Positions 7,755 to 18,157 of a DNA stretch of 64,000 nucleotides are shown one piece after another (position 1 is the stretch's first letter; each line of letters starts with the position of its first letter). Position numbers and translations under genes: made by a program. This DNA is from Actinomycetes bacterium (GTDB lineage Bacteria > Actinomycetota > Actinomycetes > Propionibacteriales > Propionibacteriaceae), in NCBI GenBank assembly GCA_023443125.1, contig JAEZVO010000071.1, forward strand, positions 14,899-78,898. Direction: 5' to 3'. The notes beneath the pieces were generated by a model. That model saw only the letters and a program-made list of their open reading frames with translations, did not search any database and had not been told where the DNA came from.

Positions 7755-8826
7755 TGGGCATCTCCAACTGTTCGATCGAGCCGATGCGTGAGCATGCGCC
7801 GGCAACGACGCCTGCAAAAAGCAGTGCTGCGCTGACGGTCGCTCCTTGGACGGTGAGCACGGTGCCCCACACTCCGAGCGCGGCTTCGAGCATTGCCACC
7901 AGGGACGTAGTCATCGCGGCCGCTGCGGGCGCACCAACCACGCTGGCGGACGCCACAGCAATAGCGGCAGCAAGGATTGCGGCACCGGCGACGATGTCCG
8001 CAAGCAGGCCCAGCAGAGCGCCGACTCCCTTGGCGGTGAGATGCATGCCTTGGGCCAACGTTCTGTATTGCCTGCCGATCTCCGTCAGGCCCGGCTCCTG
8101 CTCGGTGTGCGCTTCGGCCAACCTGCGGAACCAGGATTCGGCGGAGCGGGCCGCGTCGCCCTCCCAGCCGCGCATCAGCACGGCGCAGTCATCGGTGGTC
8201 ACGGTGCCCATCTGGGTCCAGTAGGCGCCGGTGTTCGTGAAAGCGTTCCCTGCCTTCGCGACTTGGTCCCAGTCACCGGCGAATTGGGCAACTGCCCAGT
8301 CCAAGGGGTTCGTCCCGATGGTCCACTCGAGGACCTTCATCGCCCAATATGTGGGGGAGACGAAGGATCCACCGAACTCCATCATCATGATCGCCCAGTC
8401 GGGGATACCTTCGAAGTTTTCGGCTGGCGGGATCTCGTGCGCGGGGAGAGAAGTGCCATAGTCGGCGGCGGTGCCGTGGTCGGCCAGCGGCTCGCTGCTA
8501 GATGCGTCGCCGATGTCGGCGAAGAGATCTGCTACACCGACGAGGTGGTCCTCCTCGGTCGAGTCGTATCGCTCCTGCACAGCATCCAAGGCGTCACGGG
8601 CTGCCTCGAGGAGCTGTTTGCCGCGCTGGATGTTGCGTTCCGTGTGTTCCACGAAGTCCTGATGGCCGCCCAAGGCCAGCATCCAAATACGTCCGTCAGC
8701 TTGCTTTAGCGTTCCTGGACCTGATTCTACGTATCCGAGTGCGTGGTTCGTCGATGTCGCAAGATCCTCAAACCGGCGTGCTGCAGCGCCGACATGGGTT
8801 GTTGGCTCGAGGCGGAAGTCCGTCAT
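7744..8826 (-). CDS. WXG100/ESX-like protein with hydrophobic C-terminal region
   Basis: A 360-residue protein resembling Type VII secretion (ESX/EspC-like) substrates. The N-terminal 90 residues form a helical block (VGAAARRFEDLATSTNHALG). A WxG turn (RGWEGDAARSAESWFRRL) starts a helical hairpin at about residue 222. It is followed by a long Ala/Val-rich region of at least two hydrophobic segments (LADIVAGAAILAAAIAVASA and later). The ATG has GAAAGGG upstream. It overlaps the following 136-residue gene. No ESX core gene (eccC, eccD) lies in the window; a mycosin-like protease gene is 31 kb away. Confidence 0.65.
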   Translation of the reverse strand: MTDFRLEPTTHVGAAARRFEDLATSTNHALGYVESGPGTLKQADGRIWMLALGGHQDFVEHTERNIQRGKQLLEAARDALDAVQERYDSTEEDHLVGVADLFADIGDASSSEPLADHGTAADYGTSLPAHEIPPAENFEGIPDWAIMMMEFGGSFVSPTYWAMKVLEWTIGTNPLDWAVAQFAGDWDQVAKAGNAFTNTGAYWTQMGTVTTDDCAVLMRGWEGDAARSAESWFRRLAEAHTEQEPGLTEIGRQYRTLAQGMHLTAKGVGALLGLLADIVAGAAILAAAIAVASASVVGAPAAAAMTTSLVAMLEAALGVWGTVLTVQGATVSAALLFAGVVAGACSRIGSIEQLEMPNGE

Positions 8827-8917
8827 CGTTGCGCCCTTTCGTGTGAGTGCACAGGACTGTAGTGCAGCGTAGGGTCACCGGCTCCTGTCGAGCACAGCAC
8901 CGTTGCCCGGGGGAGGG

Positions 8918-10303
8918 CTACTCGCGCGCCGCGCGGCGAAGGTCGAGTACGCCGAGCGCGTCGTGAAGGGTGGGCACTTCCACGACCTTGAGGTTGCCGA
9001 GCTTGGGCACGCGGGCGGTGACGTCGCGGGAGCCTTTCGGGACGAGCGCGAGCTCGAAGCCGAGCCGGGCTGCTTCGGCGAGCCGCCGCTCGGTGCCAGG
9101 AACTCGTCGGAGATCTCCTGCCAGGCCCACCTCGCCGAGTGCAATAACGCGTCGCGGGTGCTGGCGGTCGAGTGCTGCGGAGGCGACGGCGATGGCGACG
9201 GCGAGATCGACGGATGGGTCGGTGACGCGGGCGCCGCCCACCGTCGAGACGTACACGTCGTTGCCGAACAGCGGCAAGCGGGCTTTGCGTTCGAGCACGG
9301 CGAGCACCATCGCCATGCGGGACCCGTCGAGCCCGTGCGTGGTGCGGCGCGGGTTTTTCTCGTTGGTGGATTGTGCGACCAGGGCCTGCACCTCTGCCAG
9401 CAGCGGGCGGCGGCCCTCCATCGTGACCGTCACGCACGTGCCGGGCGTGGGCTCCTCATGGCGGGTGGTGAACAGCCCGGACGGATCTGGCACCTCGACG
9501 ATGCCCGACTCATCCATTTCGAAGCAGCCGACCTCGTCGGCGGGCCCGAAACGGTTCTTCGTGGCGCGGACCATGCGGAACCCCGAGTGGCGGTCGCCTT
9601 CGAACGACAACACCACGTCGACGAGGTGCTCCATGGTGCGTGGGCCGGCGATGGACCCGTCTTTGGTGACGTGCCCGACGATGATCACCGCGATGTTTTC
9701 GCGTTTGGCAACGCGCGCGAGGGCGCCGGTGACCTCGCGCACCTGCGACGGGCCGCCGGGTACGCCGTCGGCTTCGGCGGTGGTGATGGTTTGCACTGAG
9801 TCGATGACGACGAGGCTGGGGGAGACCTCTTCGATGTGGCCGAGCACGGTGCCGAGGTCGGATTCGGAAGCGAGGTAGAGATCGTCAACGATGGTGCCCG
9901 TGCGCTCGGCGCGCAGCTTCACCTGCGAGGCTGACTCTTCGCCGGAGATATACAACGTGGTGCGCTGAGCCGACGCCCACTTGGCCGCGACGTCGAGCAG
10001 CAGCGTCGATTTTCCGACGCCCGGCTCGCCGGCGAGCAAGATGACAGCGCCTGGGACGAGCCCGTCGCCGAGGACGCGGTCGAGCTCGCCGATCATCGTC
10101 GGGTAACGTTTGGCCGACTCCATAGGCACCTGCGAGATGGGCAGCGCCTTCGCCGCGGGAGTGTGCGCGGCTACCTCGCGCAGCTTTGGCGCACCCCGCT
10201 CCACGACGGACCCCCAGGCCTGGCACTCTCCGCACCGGCCGACCCATCGCGTCGACGTCCAACCGCACTCTGTGCACTGGTAGCTGTCTTGCTTCTTCGC
10301 CAT
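8918..10303 (-). CDS. radA: DNA repair ATPase RadA
   Basis: A 461-residue RadA/Sms, which processes recombination intermediates by branch migration. It has the N-terminal C4 zinc finger (CTECGW...CGECQAWG), a RecA-like core with Walker A (AGEPGVGKST), the RadA-specific KNRFG motif and a C-terminal Lon-like domain. Length is typical. A -10-like TAGGTT ends six bases before the ATG, so the mRNA is probably leaderless. In many Firmicutes and actinobacteria radA sits next to disA; here they are on the same strand but separated by several genes. Confidence 0.95.
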   Translation of the reverse strand: MAKKQDSYQCTECGWTSTRWVGRCGECQAWGSVVERGAPKLREVAAHTPAAKALPISQVPMESAKRYPTMIGELDRVLGDGLVPGAVILLAGEPGVGKSTLLLDVAAKWASAQRTTLYISGEESASQVKLRAERTGTIVDDLYLASESDLGTVLGHIEEVSPSLVVIDSVQTITTAEADGVPGGPSQVREVTGALARVAKRENIAVIIVGHVTKDGSIAGPRTMEHLVDVVLSFEGDRHSGFRMVRATKNRFGPADEVGCFEMDESGIVEVPDPSGLFTTRHEEPTPGTCVTVTMEGRRPLLAEVQALVAQSTNEKNPRRTTHGLDGSRMAMVLAVLERKARLPLFGNDVYVSTVGGARVTDPSVDLAVAIAVASAALDRQHPRRVIALGEVGLAGDLRRVPGTERRLAEAARLGFELALVPKGSRDVTARVPKLGNLKVVEVPTLHDALGVLDLRRAARE

Positions 10304-10372
10304 GCCAGCAACCTACCCGCTACCTCTGACAAAACCCGCCGACGCCGTCGTCGCCCCGGTGTCCCCAACTGG

Positions 10373-10490
10373 GCAGAGGTAACCTGTGCGGCTTAGTCCC
10401 GGAACATGTGTCACTTGCCTCGGTGGAGCGCGCCGTCGTCGGGAGGCAGGTGACACTTGATCCGCTCTGTTGCCGCACAGGTTGCACCTG
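10373..10490. repeat. About 115-bp imperfect palindrome between the kinase gene and radA
   Basis: Two nested pairs of arms are seen. The outer arms are AACCTGTGCGGC (10381-10392) and its exact complement (10472-10483). The inner arms are TGTCACTTGCCT (10409-10420) and AGGCAGGTGACA (10444-10455), with one mismatch. Outside the outer arms AGGT and ACCT also match across a two-base bulge. It lies downstream of the kinase gene and upstream of radA. It could be a MITE-like insertion or a long RNA hairpin; no second copy was noticed. Confidence 0.65.
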
Positions 10491-10551
10491 CCGGGCGGGG
10501 AAGCCGACGTCGACGCAGCCCGGCCGGGCCCCACAGTCCAGTCGCGGTGGG

Positions 10552-11043
10552 TCAGCCGTGGATGATGAAGTCGGCGCGGCGGAGGGGGCGCTCGTCGCGG
10601 AAGTACCTGCGCTCGGATGGCCACCACGCATCCACCCACCGCTCAGCGAGGCCATCGCCGTCGCGGGCCGAGATGCGGCGTAGGCGCTCCTCCTCGCTGA
10701 CATCAAGCCACAGCGACAGATCCCACCAACGCCCAACGCGCTCCACCACCGCGAGCGCCAACGCAGACACGCCTTCGACGATCACCAGACCCCCAGGAGC
10801 GACGACGCCAGTGCCCACAGGCGTTGCCGCATCGTGGGGCCACCGTTGGTACGAGGCTTCACGCCCTTCGCGCAGTGGTCGGAGCACTTCGTCGACGAAG
10901 CGCTCGTGTTCCCACGTAGGGGTGCCGGGGCGCGCGAAGTCGTCGAGCGTCACCACCTGGCCGGCGTATTGCCGCGCCAATTGCTGAGCCAGCGACGACT
11001 TCCCGCTCGCCCCGAAGCCGTCGACAGCGACGATGAACGTCAG
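10552..11043 (-). CDS. Uridine-kinase-like P-loop kinase, apparent CTG start
   Basis: The frame encodes a P-loop kinase of about 163 residues: Walker A in VDGFGASGKSSLA, then VVTLDDF, a Walker-B-like LVIVEGVSALA and a lid with RISARDGD. It resembles the uridine kinase/AAA_33 group; the substrate is unknown. The P-loop lies before the first in-frame ATG, GTG or TTG (the TTG at 10980). Reading back to the stop codon near 11154, no standard start exists. A CTG at 11043 overlaps the upstream TGA as CTGA and has GAGG seven bases before it, so it is the best start. Confidence 0.7.
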   Translation of the reverse strand: MTFIVAVDGFGASGKSSLAQQLARQYAGQVVTLDDFARPGTPTWEHERFVDEVLRPLREGREASYQRWPHDAATPVGTGVVAPGGLVIVEGVSALALAVVERVGRWWDLSLWLDVSEEERLRRISARDGDGLAERWVDAWWPSERRYFRDERPLRRADFIIHG

Positions 11044-11681
11044 AGAATGACCTCGCCCTTGGTGCCGGATTCGAACCGCACGCGGCTGATGCCGGGCATC
11101 GCATTCGGCGCGATGAGGTGGAACTCGACGCCGTCGAGAGTGTCCGAAATCTCATGCTGCAGCCACTCGCTCAAGCGCTCGGCTGAACCGGAGACCTCGA
11201 AGCCCTTCAGCGTCACCTCGCCATGCAGGGCGCTGGGGCGCACGTCGGCGTCGGACTTCCACTGGATGAAGAAGGGCAGCTGCGGGTCGGCAATCAGCCC
11301 GCGCACACCGATCTGCAGCCATTCGAGGCGACGACCGTCGGGGAACACGCGCGAACCCTCGACGGCCTTGCGGCCCAGGTGCTCCTCGATGGGGGCGATG
11401 TCGTCGACGCTCACCACCCACGCCATCCAGCCGCCGCCCATGTTGGAACGCGACCGCACGGCCTGCCCGAACGGTGCCTTTTCCGCTGCAGGGTGGTCGA
11501 GTACCTCCACTACTTCGATGTAGCGAGCGTCCGCGAGGGGGATGATGTGGTTGCGGGTGCCGAACCGGGGATGAACGCCGCCATCCTTGTACTCCGCTCC
11601 CAGTTGCTCAGCGAGACGAGCGGCATCGGCCTCGAGACCATCGGGTCCTGCCGCGAAGATCAAGTGGTCCACGTGCATCAT
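11040..11681 (-). CDS. Glyoxalase-like (VOC) domain protein
   Basis: A 213-residue protein starting MMHVDHLIFAAGPDG, the typical opening strand of the Glyoxalase_3/VOC fold. It continues with FGTRNHIIPLADARYIEVVEVLD, which carries likely metal-ligand His and Glu positions. The ATG at 11681 follows GGGGGC; a longer frame from 11813 would run into the divergent gene's promoter and is rejected. The end overlaps the kinase gene by four bases. The specific reaction cannot be told. Confidence 0.75.
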   Translation of the reverse strand: MMHVDHLIFAAGPDGLEADAARLAEQLGAEYKDGGVHPRFGTRNHIIPLADARYIEVVEVLDHPAAEKAPFGQAVRSRSNMGGGWMAWVVSVDDIAPIEEHLGRKAVEGSRVFPDGRRLEWLQIGVRGLIADPQLPFFIQWKSDADVRPSALHGEVTLKGFEVSGSAERLSEWLQHEISDTLDGVEFHLIAPNAMPGISRVRFESGTKGEVIL

Positions 11682-11793
11682 GCCCCCATTCAACACGACG
11701 GGGCACCGTTCCTCCGAATCGGGGTGCCCCAGCGCTGCTTTGCTTGGGCCCTCGCGGCCGCCGCCAGCCCGGCGGGCCTTGTAGTGTGGAGCC

Positions 11794-12591
11794 GTGAGTA
11801 TTCCAACCGTCACGCTGTCGACTACGACGGTGTACCCAGAGAGTTCCGCGAGCGCATTCGAGCTCGCGTCGCAGCTCGGCTACGACGGTGTGGAGCTCAT
11901 GGTGGGCATCGACCCGCTGAGCACGGACGTCGAAGCGATTGCCAAGCTCAGCGAGTACCACAAGGTGCCAGTGCTGTCGGTGCATGCCCCGACGTTGATC
12001 GTCACCCCGCAGGTGTGGGGGAGTGATCCGTGGGCGAAGCTCGAGAAGTCAGCTGAGGCGGCCAAGCAGCTGGGGGCTGACGTCGTCGTCGTGCATCCGC
12101 CGTTTCGGTGGCAGCGCGCATACGGCGCGAAGTTTGAGGCGGGCATTCGCCGGCTCAACCAAACCTCGGGGGTGACGTTCGCCGTGGAGAACATGTTCCC
12201 GTGGCGCTCACCGGCGGGCAAGCTGCCCATGTATCTCCCGACGTGGGACCCCACCGATCGCGACTACGACCACCTCACCCTCGACTTCTCACACGCATCG
12301 ACTGCTCAGCTGCAAACCATAGACCTCCTCCACGCATGGGGGAGCAGACTGAAACATGTCCACCTCACCGACGGGCGCGGCTCGTTCAAAGACGAGCACT
12401 TGCTGCCCGGCGAGGGCGACCAGAACGCGTGGGACGTCGTCGAAGAGCTCGGCCGCATGGGCTACGAGGGCCACGTCGTGGTGGAGGTGTCCACCCGTCG
12501 CGCCCGGTCGCGCCACGAGCGCGCAACGATGCTTGCCGACGTGCTCGCCAACACCCGTAAGCACCTCGAGATTGGCAAGGAGCGTCGATGA
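11794..12591 (+). CDS. Xylose isomerase-like TIM-barrel protein
   Basis: A 265-residue AP-endonuclease-2/sugar-isomerase-type barrel. Visible metal and active-site elements are LSVHAPT, VVHPPF, FAVENMFP, LTLDFSHAS and LKHVHLTDGRG, which give the usual Glu/His/Asp set. It could be a sugar isomerase, epimerase or endonuclease-like enzyme. The GTG start at 11794 has a -10-like TAGTGT ending six bases before it, suggesting leaderless mRNA. It overlaps the proline dehydrogenase gene by 4 bases. Confidence 0.8.
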   Translation: MSIPTVTLSTTTVYPESSASAFELASQLGYDGVELMVGIDPLSTDVEAIAKLSEYHKVPVLSVHAPTLIVTPQVWGSDPWAKLEKSAEAAKQLGADVVVVHPPFRWQRAYGAKFEAGIRRLNQTSGVTFAVENMFPWRSPAGKLPMYLPTWDPTDRDYDHLTLDFSHASTAQLQTIDLLHAWGSRLKHVHLTDGRGSFKDEHLLPGEGDQNAWDVVEELGRMGYEGHVVVEVSTRRARSRHERATMLADVLANTRKHLEIGKERR

Positions 12592-13484
12592 TCCACGGCA
12601 TGCTGCGTCGCGTGATCCGGTCGAAGCGCGTGCAACGCGCCGCACTCGCATCCGGGGCGCTGGAAGAGATCGCCCGCCCCTACGTCGCCGGCGTGGTGCC
12701 GACCACCGCAGTCGAAACCGGGCTCGACCTGCGCTCCAAAGGGCTCGAGCTCGGCTACACCTACCTCCCCACGAGCGAATCGGAAGCGGAATCGCCGGCT
12801 GCGCTCGAAGAGCTGCTCGCGAACCTCGGCGACGATGCCCGCGGCGTGGAGCTGTCGGTGAAGCCCTCGCAGCTCGGGATCCGCACCTCGATGGCCGAAG
12901 CGAGAGCCACGCTCCGCGCACTTGCCGACGATGCCGCCGCCGTCGGTGCCCTCGTCACGCTGGAAATGCAGGGGGCCGCCCAGTACAGCGACACCCTCAG
13001 GCTCTGGCGCGAGGTGCACACTGACCACTCCGACCTCGGGCTCACCTTGCCCGTCGACATCCGCCGCGTCGAGCGCGACGTGCAGGCCCTCCTTGACGAT
13101 TCCCCGAGGCTCAGGTTGTGCATCGGGTCATACCCCGTGCCCCGTGCGCTCGGCTACAACAATGAGCACCTCAAATCGAAAGCGCTTGTCCGCTGCCTCC
13201 GCCTCGCGATGGAAGGTGGCGCGCGCACGATGCTCGCCTCCCACGACCCCCGCATCATCGCCGTCGCCCAAGAGCTTGGCCGACGGAACCCCGTCGCGGA
13301 TATCGAGTTCCAGATGTTCTACGGTGTGCGCCCGCTCGAACAGCGCAGGTTGGCCGACATCGGTCAGCGTTCGCGCGTGATCTTGCCGTATGGCCCTGGC
13401 TGGTACGAGTACCTGCTCACTCGCGTCGCCCGCAGGCCGCAGACCGCCTGGGGCTATCTCCGAGCGGTGTTCGACAAGCGATGA
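12588..13484 (+). CDS. Proline dehydrogenase (PRODH-type)
   Basis: A 298-residue FAD-linked barrel of the proline dehydrogenase family, oxidising L-proline to pyrroline-5-carboxylate. Family motifs are visible: LEMQGAAQYSDT, the LTLPVDIRR helix, RLRLCIGSYP, EFQMFYGVRP and the C-terminal ILPYGPGWYEYLLTRVARRP that closes the active site. It starts at an ATGA overlap with the TIM-barrel gene and overlaps the CPBP gene at its end. No P5C dehydrogenase is adjacent. proC, the reverse direction of the pathway, lies 2 kb downstream. Confidence 0.88.
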   Translation: MIHGMLRRVIRSKRVQRAALASGALEEIARPYVAGVVPTTAVETGLDLRSKGLELGYTYLPTSESEAESPAALEELLANLGDDARGVELSVKPSQLGIRTSMAEARATLRALADDAAAVGALVTLEMQGAAQYSDTLRLWREVHTDHSDLGLTLPVDIRRVERDVQALLDDSPRLRLCIGSYPVPRALGYNNEHLKSKALVRCLRLAMEGGARTMLASHDPRIIAVAQELGRRNPVADIEFQMFYGVRPLEQRRLADIGQRSRVILPYGPGWYEYLLTRVARRPQTAWGYLRAVFDKR

Positions 13485-14260
13485 TGAACACCGACGTTGC
13501 CCCGCGCGACGTGCGGCGTCGCCTCGGGGTGGAGATCGCCGTCGTGTTGCTGCTCTCGCTTGGCCAGTCCGCCGTGTACGCGGGGCTGTCGATCTGGGAC
13601 AAACTCACCCGCGAGGTGGTGCTCAACCAGCAGGTGACTTCGATGAACACCTCGCGCACACCGGATCGGCCGTGGCTCGATTTCGCCTACCAGCTGGCCG
13701 GCACGTTGTTCCCGCTCATGCCGATGGCCCTGGTGCTGTATCTGCTGTGGGTGTATTTCCCTCCCGACGGCGGCCCCTGCAAGGCGATGGGGTTCGACCT
13801 GCGCAAACCAGGACGCGACCTGGCGCAAGGCTTCGGTATTTTCGCCGTGATCGGCGTGGCTGGGCTCGCTTTCTACCTCTTCGCTGTCCGGGCCGGCATC
13901 AACACGCAGGTCAGCCCGGCGAACCTCACGGCACAATGGTGGACGGTGCCGATCCTCGTCGGACGGGCATTCATGAACGGCATCCTCGAGGAAGTCGTGA
14001 TGATCGGTTACCTCTTCACACGTTGGGCGCAGCGCGGCGGGCGGATGTGGGTGATCGTCGTCATCTCGGCACTGATTCGCGGCGGCTATCACCTCTATCA
14101 AGGTTTCGGTGGGTTCTTCGGCAATCTGGTGATGGGCCTCATATTCGGGTGGCTGTTCCTCAAGTTGAAGCGCGTGATGCCGCTCGTCATCGTCCACGTG
14201 CTGCTCGATCTATTCGCATTTCTCGGCGCCGGGCTACTCGTGTACCTCCCGTTCGCGTGA
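13481..14260 (+). CDS. CPBP-family intramembrane protease
   Basis: A 259-residue multi-spanning protein. The CPBP (type II CAAX prenyl protease/bacteriocin-processing) signature is seen as GILEEVVMIGYLFTR (the EE motif), then RGGYHLYQG and HVLLDLFAFLG, which carry the catalytic Glu and His residues. About six to eight membrane segments are visible. It overlaps the proline dehydrogenase gene by four bases. The substrate is unknown. Confidence 0.8.
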   Translation: MMNTDVAPRDVRRRLGVEIAVVLLLSLGQSAVYAGLSIWDKLTREVVLNQQVTSMNTSRTPDRPWLDFAYQLAGTLFPLMPMALVLYLLWVYFPPDGGPCKAMGFDLRKPGRDLAQGFGIFAVIGVAGLAFYLFAVRAGINTQVSPANLTAQWWTVPILVGRAFMNGILEEVVMIGYLFTRWAQRGGRMWVIVVISALIRGGYHLYQGFGGFFGNLVMGLIFGWLFLKLKRVMPLVIVHVLLDLFAFLGAGLLVYLPFA

Positions 14261-16119
<1,859 letters not shown>

Positions 16120-16241
16120 CGAAGCGCCTATCGGTCGTAGTAGGTCAACGCCGTTATTAGGCTGATGAAGGCTCCCCGCGTTACCATAGGGAGTCCTGTC
16201 GCGTAACCGCGGCCCGAACAAGTTGTCCAGAAAGGCTGAAC

Positions 16242-16343
16242 GTGGGTTCTGTCATTAAGAAGCGCCGCAAGCGCATGGCCAAGAAAAAGCACCGCAAGCT
16301 GCTCAAGCGCACTCGTATCCAGCGTCGCCGCGCAGGCAAGTAA
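16242..16343 (+). CDS. Small ribosomal protein bS22
   Basis: A 33-residue, extremely basic protein starting at GTG 16242 ([19 protein letters not shown]) and ending RIQRRRAGK. This matches the actinobacterial bS22 family with an AURKAIP1/COX24-type domain, a component of the 30S subunit first seen in mycobacterial ribosome structures. AAAGG lies six bases before the GTG. Gene position between proC and the glutaredoxin/hemD genes is typical. Confidence 0.95.
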
Positions 16344-16348
16344 CGCCG

Positions 16349-16588
16349 GTGGCTCCCGCAGCGCGGGTTCGGCTGCTCATCCGCTCCGGCTGTCATCTGT
16401 GTGAAGACGCCGAGCGTATTGTGCAGCGCACGTGCCGCGCTCGGGGAGCTACGTATGCACTGGTGGATGTGGATTCCGACGAGGCACTGAAGGCCGAGTT
16501 TTCGGACCACGTTCCAGTACTCATCATCGACGACGTGGTGCGCAGCTACTGGTTCGTGGATGAAGCTGCGCTCGCGAACTGGCTATAG
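16349..16588 (+). CDS. Glutaredoxin-family protein
   Basis: A 79-residue thioredoxin-fold protein with CxxC motif CHLC at residues 15-18 and the cis-Pro segment HVPVLIIDD. This DUF836-type glutaredoxin is usually found before hemD-type genes in actinobacteria, as here. The GTG at 16349 follows the bS22 stop by five bases. It likely acts as a cytoplasmic thiol-disulfide protein; its partner is unknown. Confidence 0.85.
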   Translation: MAPAARVRLLIRSGCHLCEDAERIVQRTCRARGATYALVDVDSDEALKAEFSDHVPVLIIDDVVRSYWFVDEAALANWL

Positions 16589-16597
16589 GAGAAGGCA

Positions 16598-18148
16598 GTG
16601 AGTGAAGTAGGTCTGGGGTCTGTCACCTTCGTCGGATCCGGTCCGGGTGAGTTTGCTCTACTCACCTTATTGGGAGCACGCACCCTCCAGTTCGCCGACC
16701 TCGTGGTGGTCGATGCCGACGTCGACGTCGAGGAAGTGTGCCGACTCGCAGTCGGGCATGCGAGAGTCGAGCACGTTGCCGACGACGAGACGTCGCAGCT
16801 CCTGAACGCAGCCCGCGAAGGGCTGAAAGTGGTGCGCCTCGAGCGAGCCGATCACTTCTTCGACGCCAACCCGTCGAGCGCGATGTCCGACGTGGAAGCC
16901 TCCGGGGTACGCATCAACATCATTCCCGGCGTCAACCATTGGACGACGATGCTCAACTACGGCGCCATTCCCATCGATGGCAGCGCCGCATTCCTCGACG
17001 CCACCGTGCAGGCTCCTGCCGCGGGGGAGTGGCCGTCGGCGAAGACCGTAGCCGTCCACACGTCGCGCGAGCTGGTGCCGGCAGTCACCGACGTCGCGCT
17101 CGAGCATTTCGACGCCTCCGAGGCGGTGTGCATCCTGGAAGGCGTTGGCACGACGGGGCAGCGCAGCAAGGTGGTGACGTGGGGCTCGATGCCCGACGTC
17201 GATTCCGACTACTGCTATCTCGTGACTGGCCCTTCCATCGACTCCCAGCGCGATCGTCGCACGGGATGGTTCGAGGAGAAGCCACTGCTCGACTGGCGTG
17301 TCCTGAGCCCCCGCACGAAAGACTCGCTCGACGACCTCGGCGAGGAACTCGCCCAGTACGGCGCCGTGTTTGAGACCATCCCGACGATGTCCATCGAGCC
17401 TCCGCGCACCGAGCAAGGCATGGAGCGCGCCATGCGCGGACTCGTCGACGGGCGATTCCTGTGGTGCGTGTTCACCTCGCCCCACGCGGTCGTCGCAGTG
17501 TGGGAACGCTTGGAAGAGTATGGCCTCGATTCGCGCGCAATGTCCGGTATCTCCATCGCGGCGGTGGGGCGCGGCACGAAGGAAGCGCTCAGCCGACGTG
17601 GCGTCACCGCCGATCTCACACCCGAGGGCTCGGATACCGTCGCCGGGTTGTCCGCCGAGTTCCCTGCCTACGACGAGCTGATGGACCCGATCAACCGCGT
17701 GCTCGTGCCGAGCGCCGACGTCGCCATCGATCCGCTCGTCGAAGGGCTCACGCACCTGGGCTGGGAAGTCGAGGGCGTCACCGCCTACCGCACGGTTCGG
17801 GCGGCACCCCCGCCGGCTGAGATCCGCGAGGACATCAAGACGGGCATGTTCGACGCCGTCGTGTTCACCACCGCATCGTCAGTGCGCAACATGATCGGTA
17901 TCGCCGGCAAGCCGCACGCGGCTTCCGTGATCGTCGCCGCAGGGGAGGCCACCGCAGCCGCCTGCGAGGGGCACGGCCTGCGCGTGGACGTCATCGCTGA
18001 ATCACCCACCGTCGTCGCCATCGCCGACGGGTTGGCGCGATTCGCTGAGCGTCGTCGCGACAATCAGATCGCCCAAGGCGAGCCGCTGAAGAAACCTTCC
18101 GAACGTAAACGCCGTCGTCGTCGGAAGACGGTTGCAGCGAAGTCATAG
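16598..18148 (+). CDS. hemD: Uroporphyrinogen-III synthase fused to a degenerate methyltransferase-like domain
   Basis: A 516-residue fusion. Residues about 250-485 form the HemD domain, which cyclises hydroxymethylbilane (WRVLSPRTKD, FTSPHAVVAVWERL, AVGRGTKEALSRRG, VVFTTASSVRNMIG). Residues 1-240 resemble the uroporphyrinogen methyltransferase (CobA/CysG) fold, starting VTFVGSGPGEFALLTLLGAR. The usual GDP-x-x-x-GR loop is replaced by RADHFFDANPSS, so methyl transfer is doubtful. A basic tail (KRRRRRKTVAAKS) ends the protein. hemA and hemC, often adjacent, are absent. It follows the glutaredoxin gene by nine bases. Confidence 0.85.
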   Translation: MSEVGLGSVTFVGSGPGEFALLTLLGARTLQFADLVVVDADVDVEEVCRLAVGHARVEHVADDETSQLLNAAREGLKVVRLERADHFFDANPSSAMSDVEASGVRINIIPGVNHWTTMLNYGAIPIDGSAAFLDATVQAPAAGEWPSAKTVAVHTSRELVPAVTDVALEHFDASEAVCILEGVGTTGQRSKVVTWGSMPDVDSDYCYLVTGPSIDSQRDRRTGWFEEKPLLDWRVLSPRTKDSLDDLGEELAQYGAVFETIPTMSIEPPRTEQGMERAMRGLVDGRFLWCVFTSPHAVVAVWERLEEYGLDSRAMSGISIAAVGRGTKEALSRRGVTADLTPEGSDTVAGLSAEFPAYDELMDPINRVLVPSADVAIDPLVEGLTHLGWEVEGVTAYRTVRAAPPPAEIREDIKTGMFDAVVFTTASSVRNMIGIAGKPHAASVIVAAGEATAAACEGHGLRVDVIAESPTVVAIADGLARFAERRRDNQIAQGEPLKKPSERKRRRRRKTVAAKS

Positions 18149-18157
18149 TCTGAGGTC

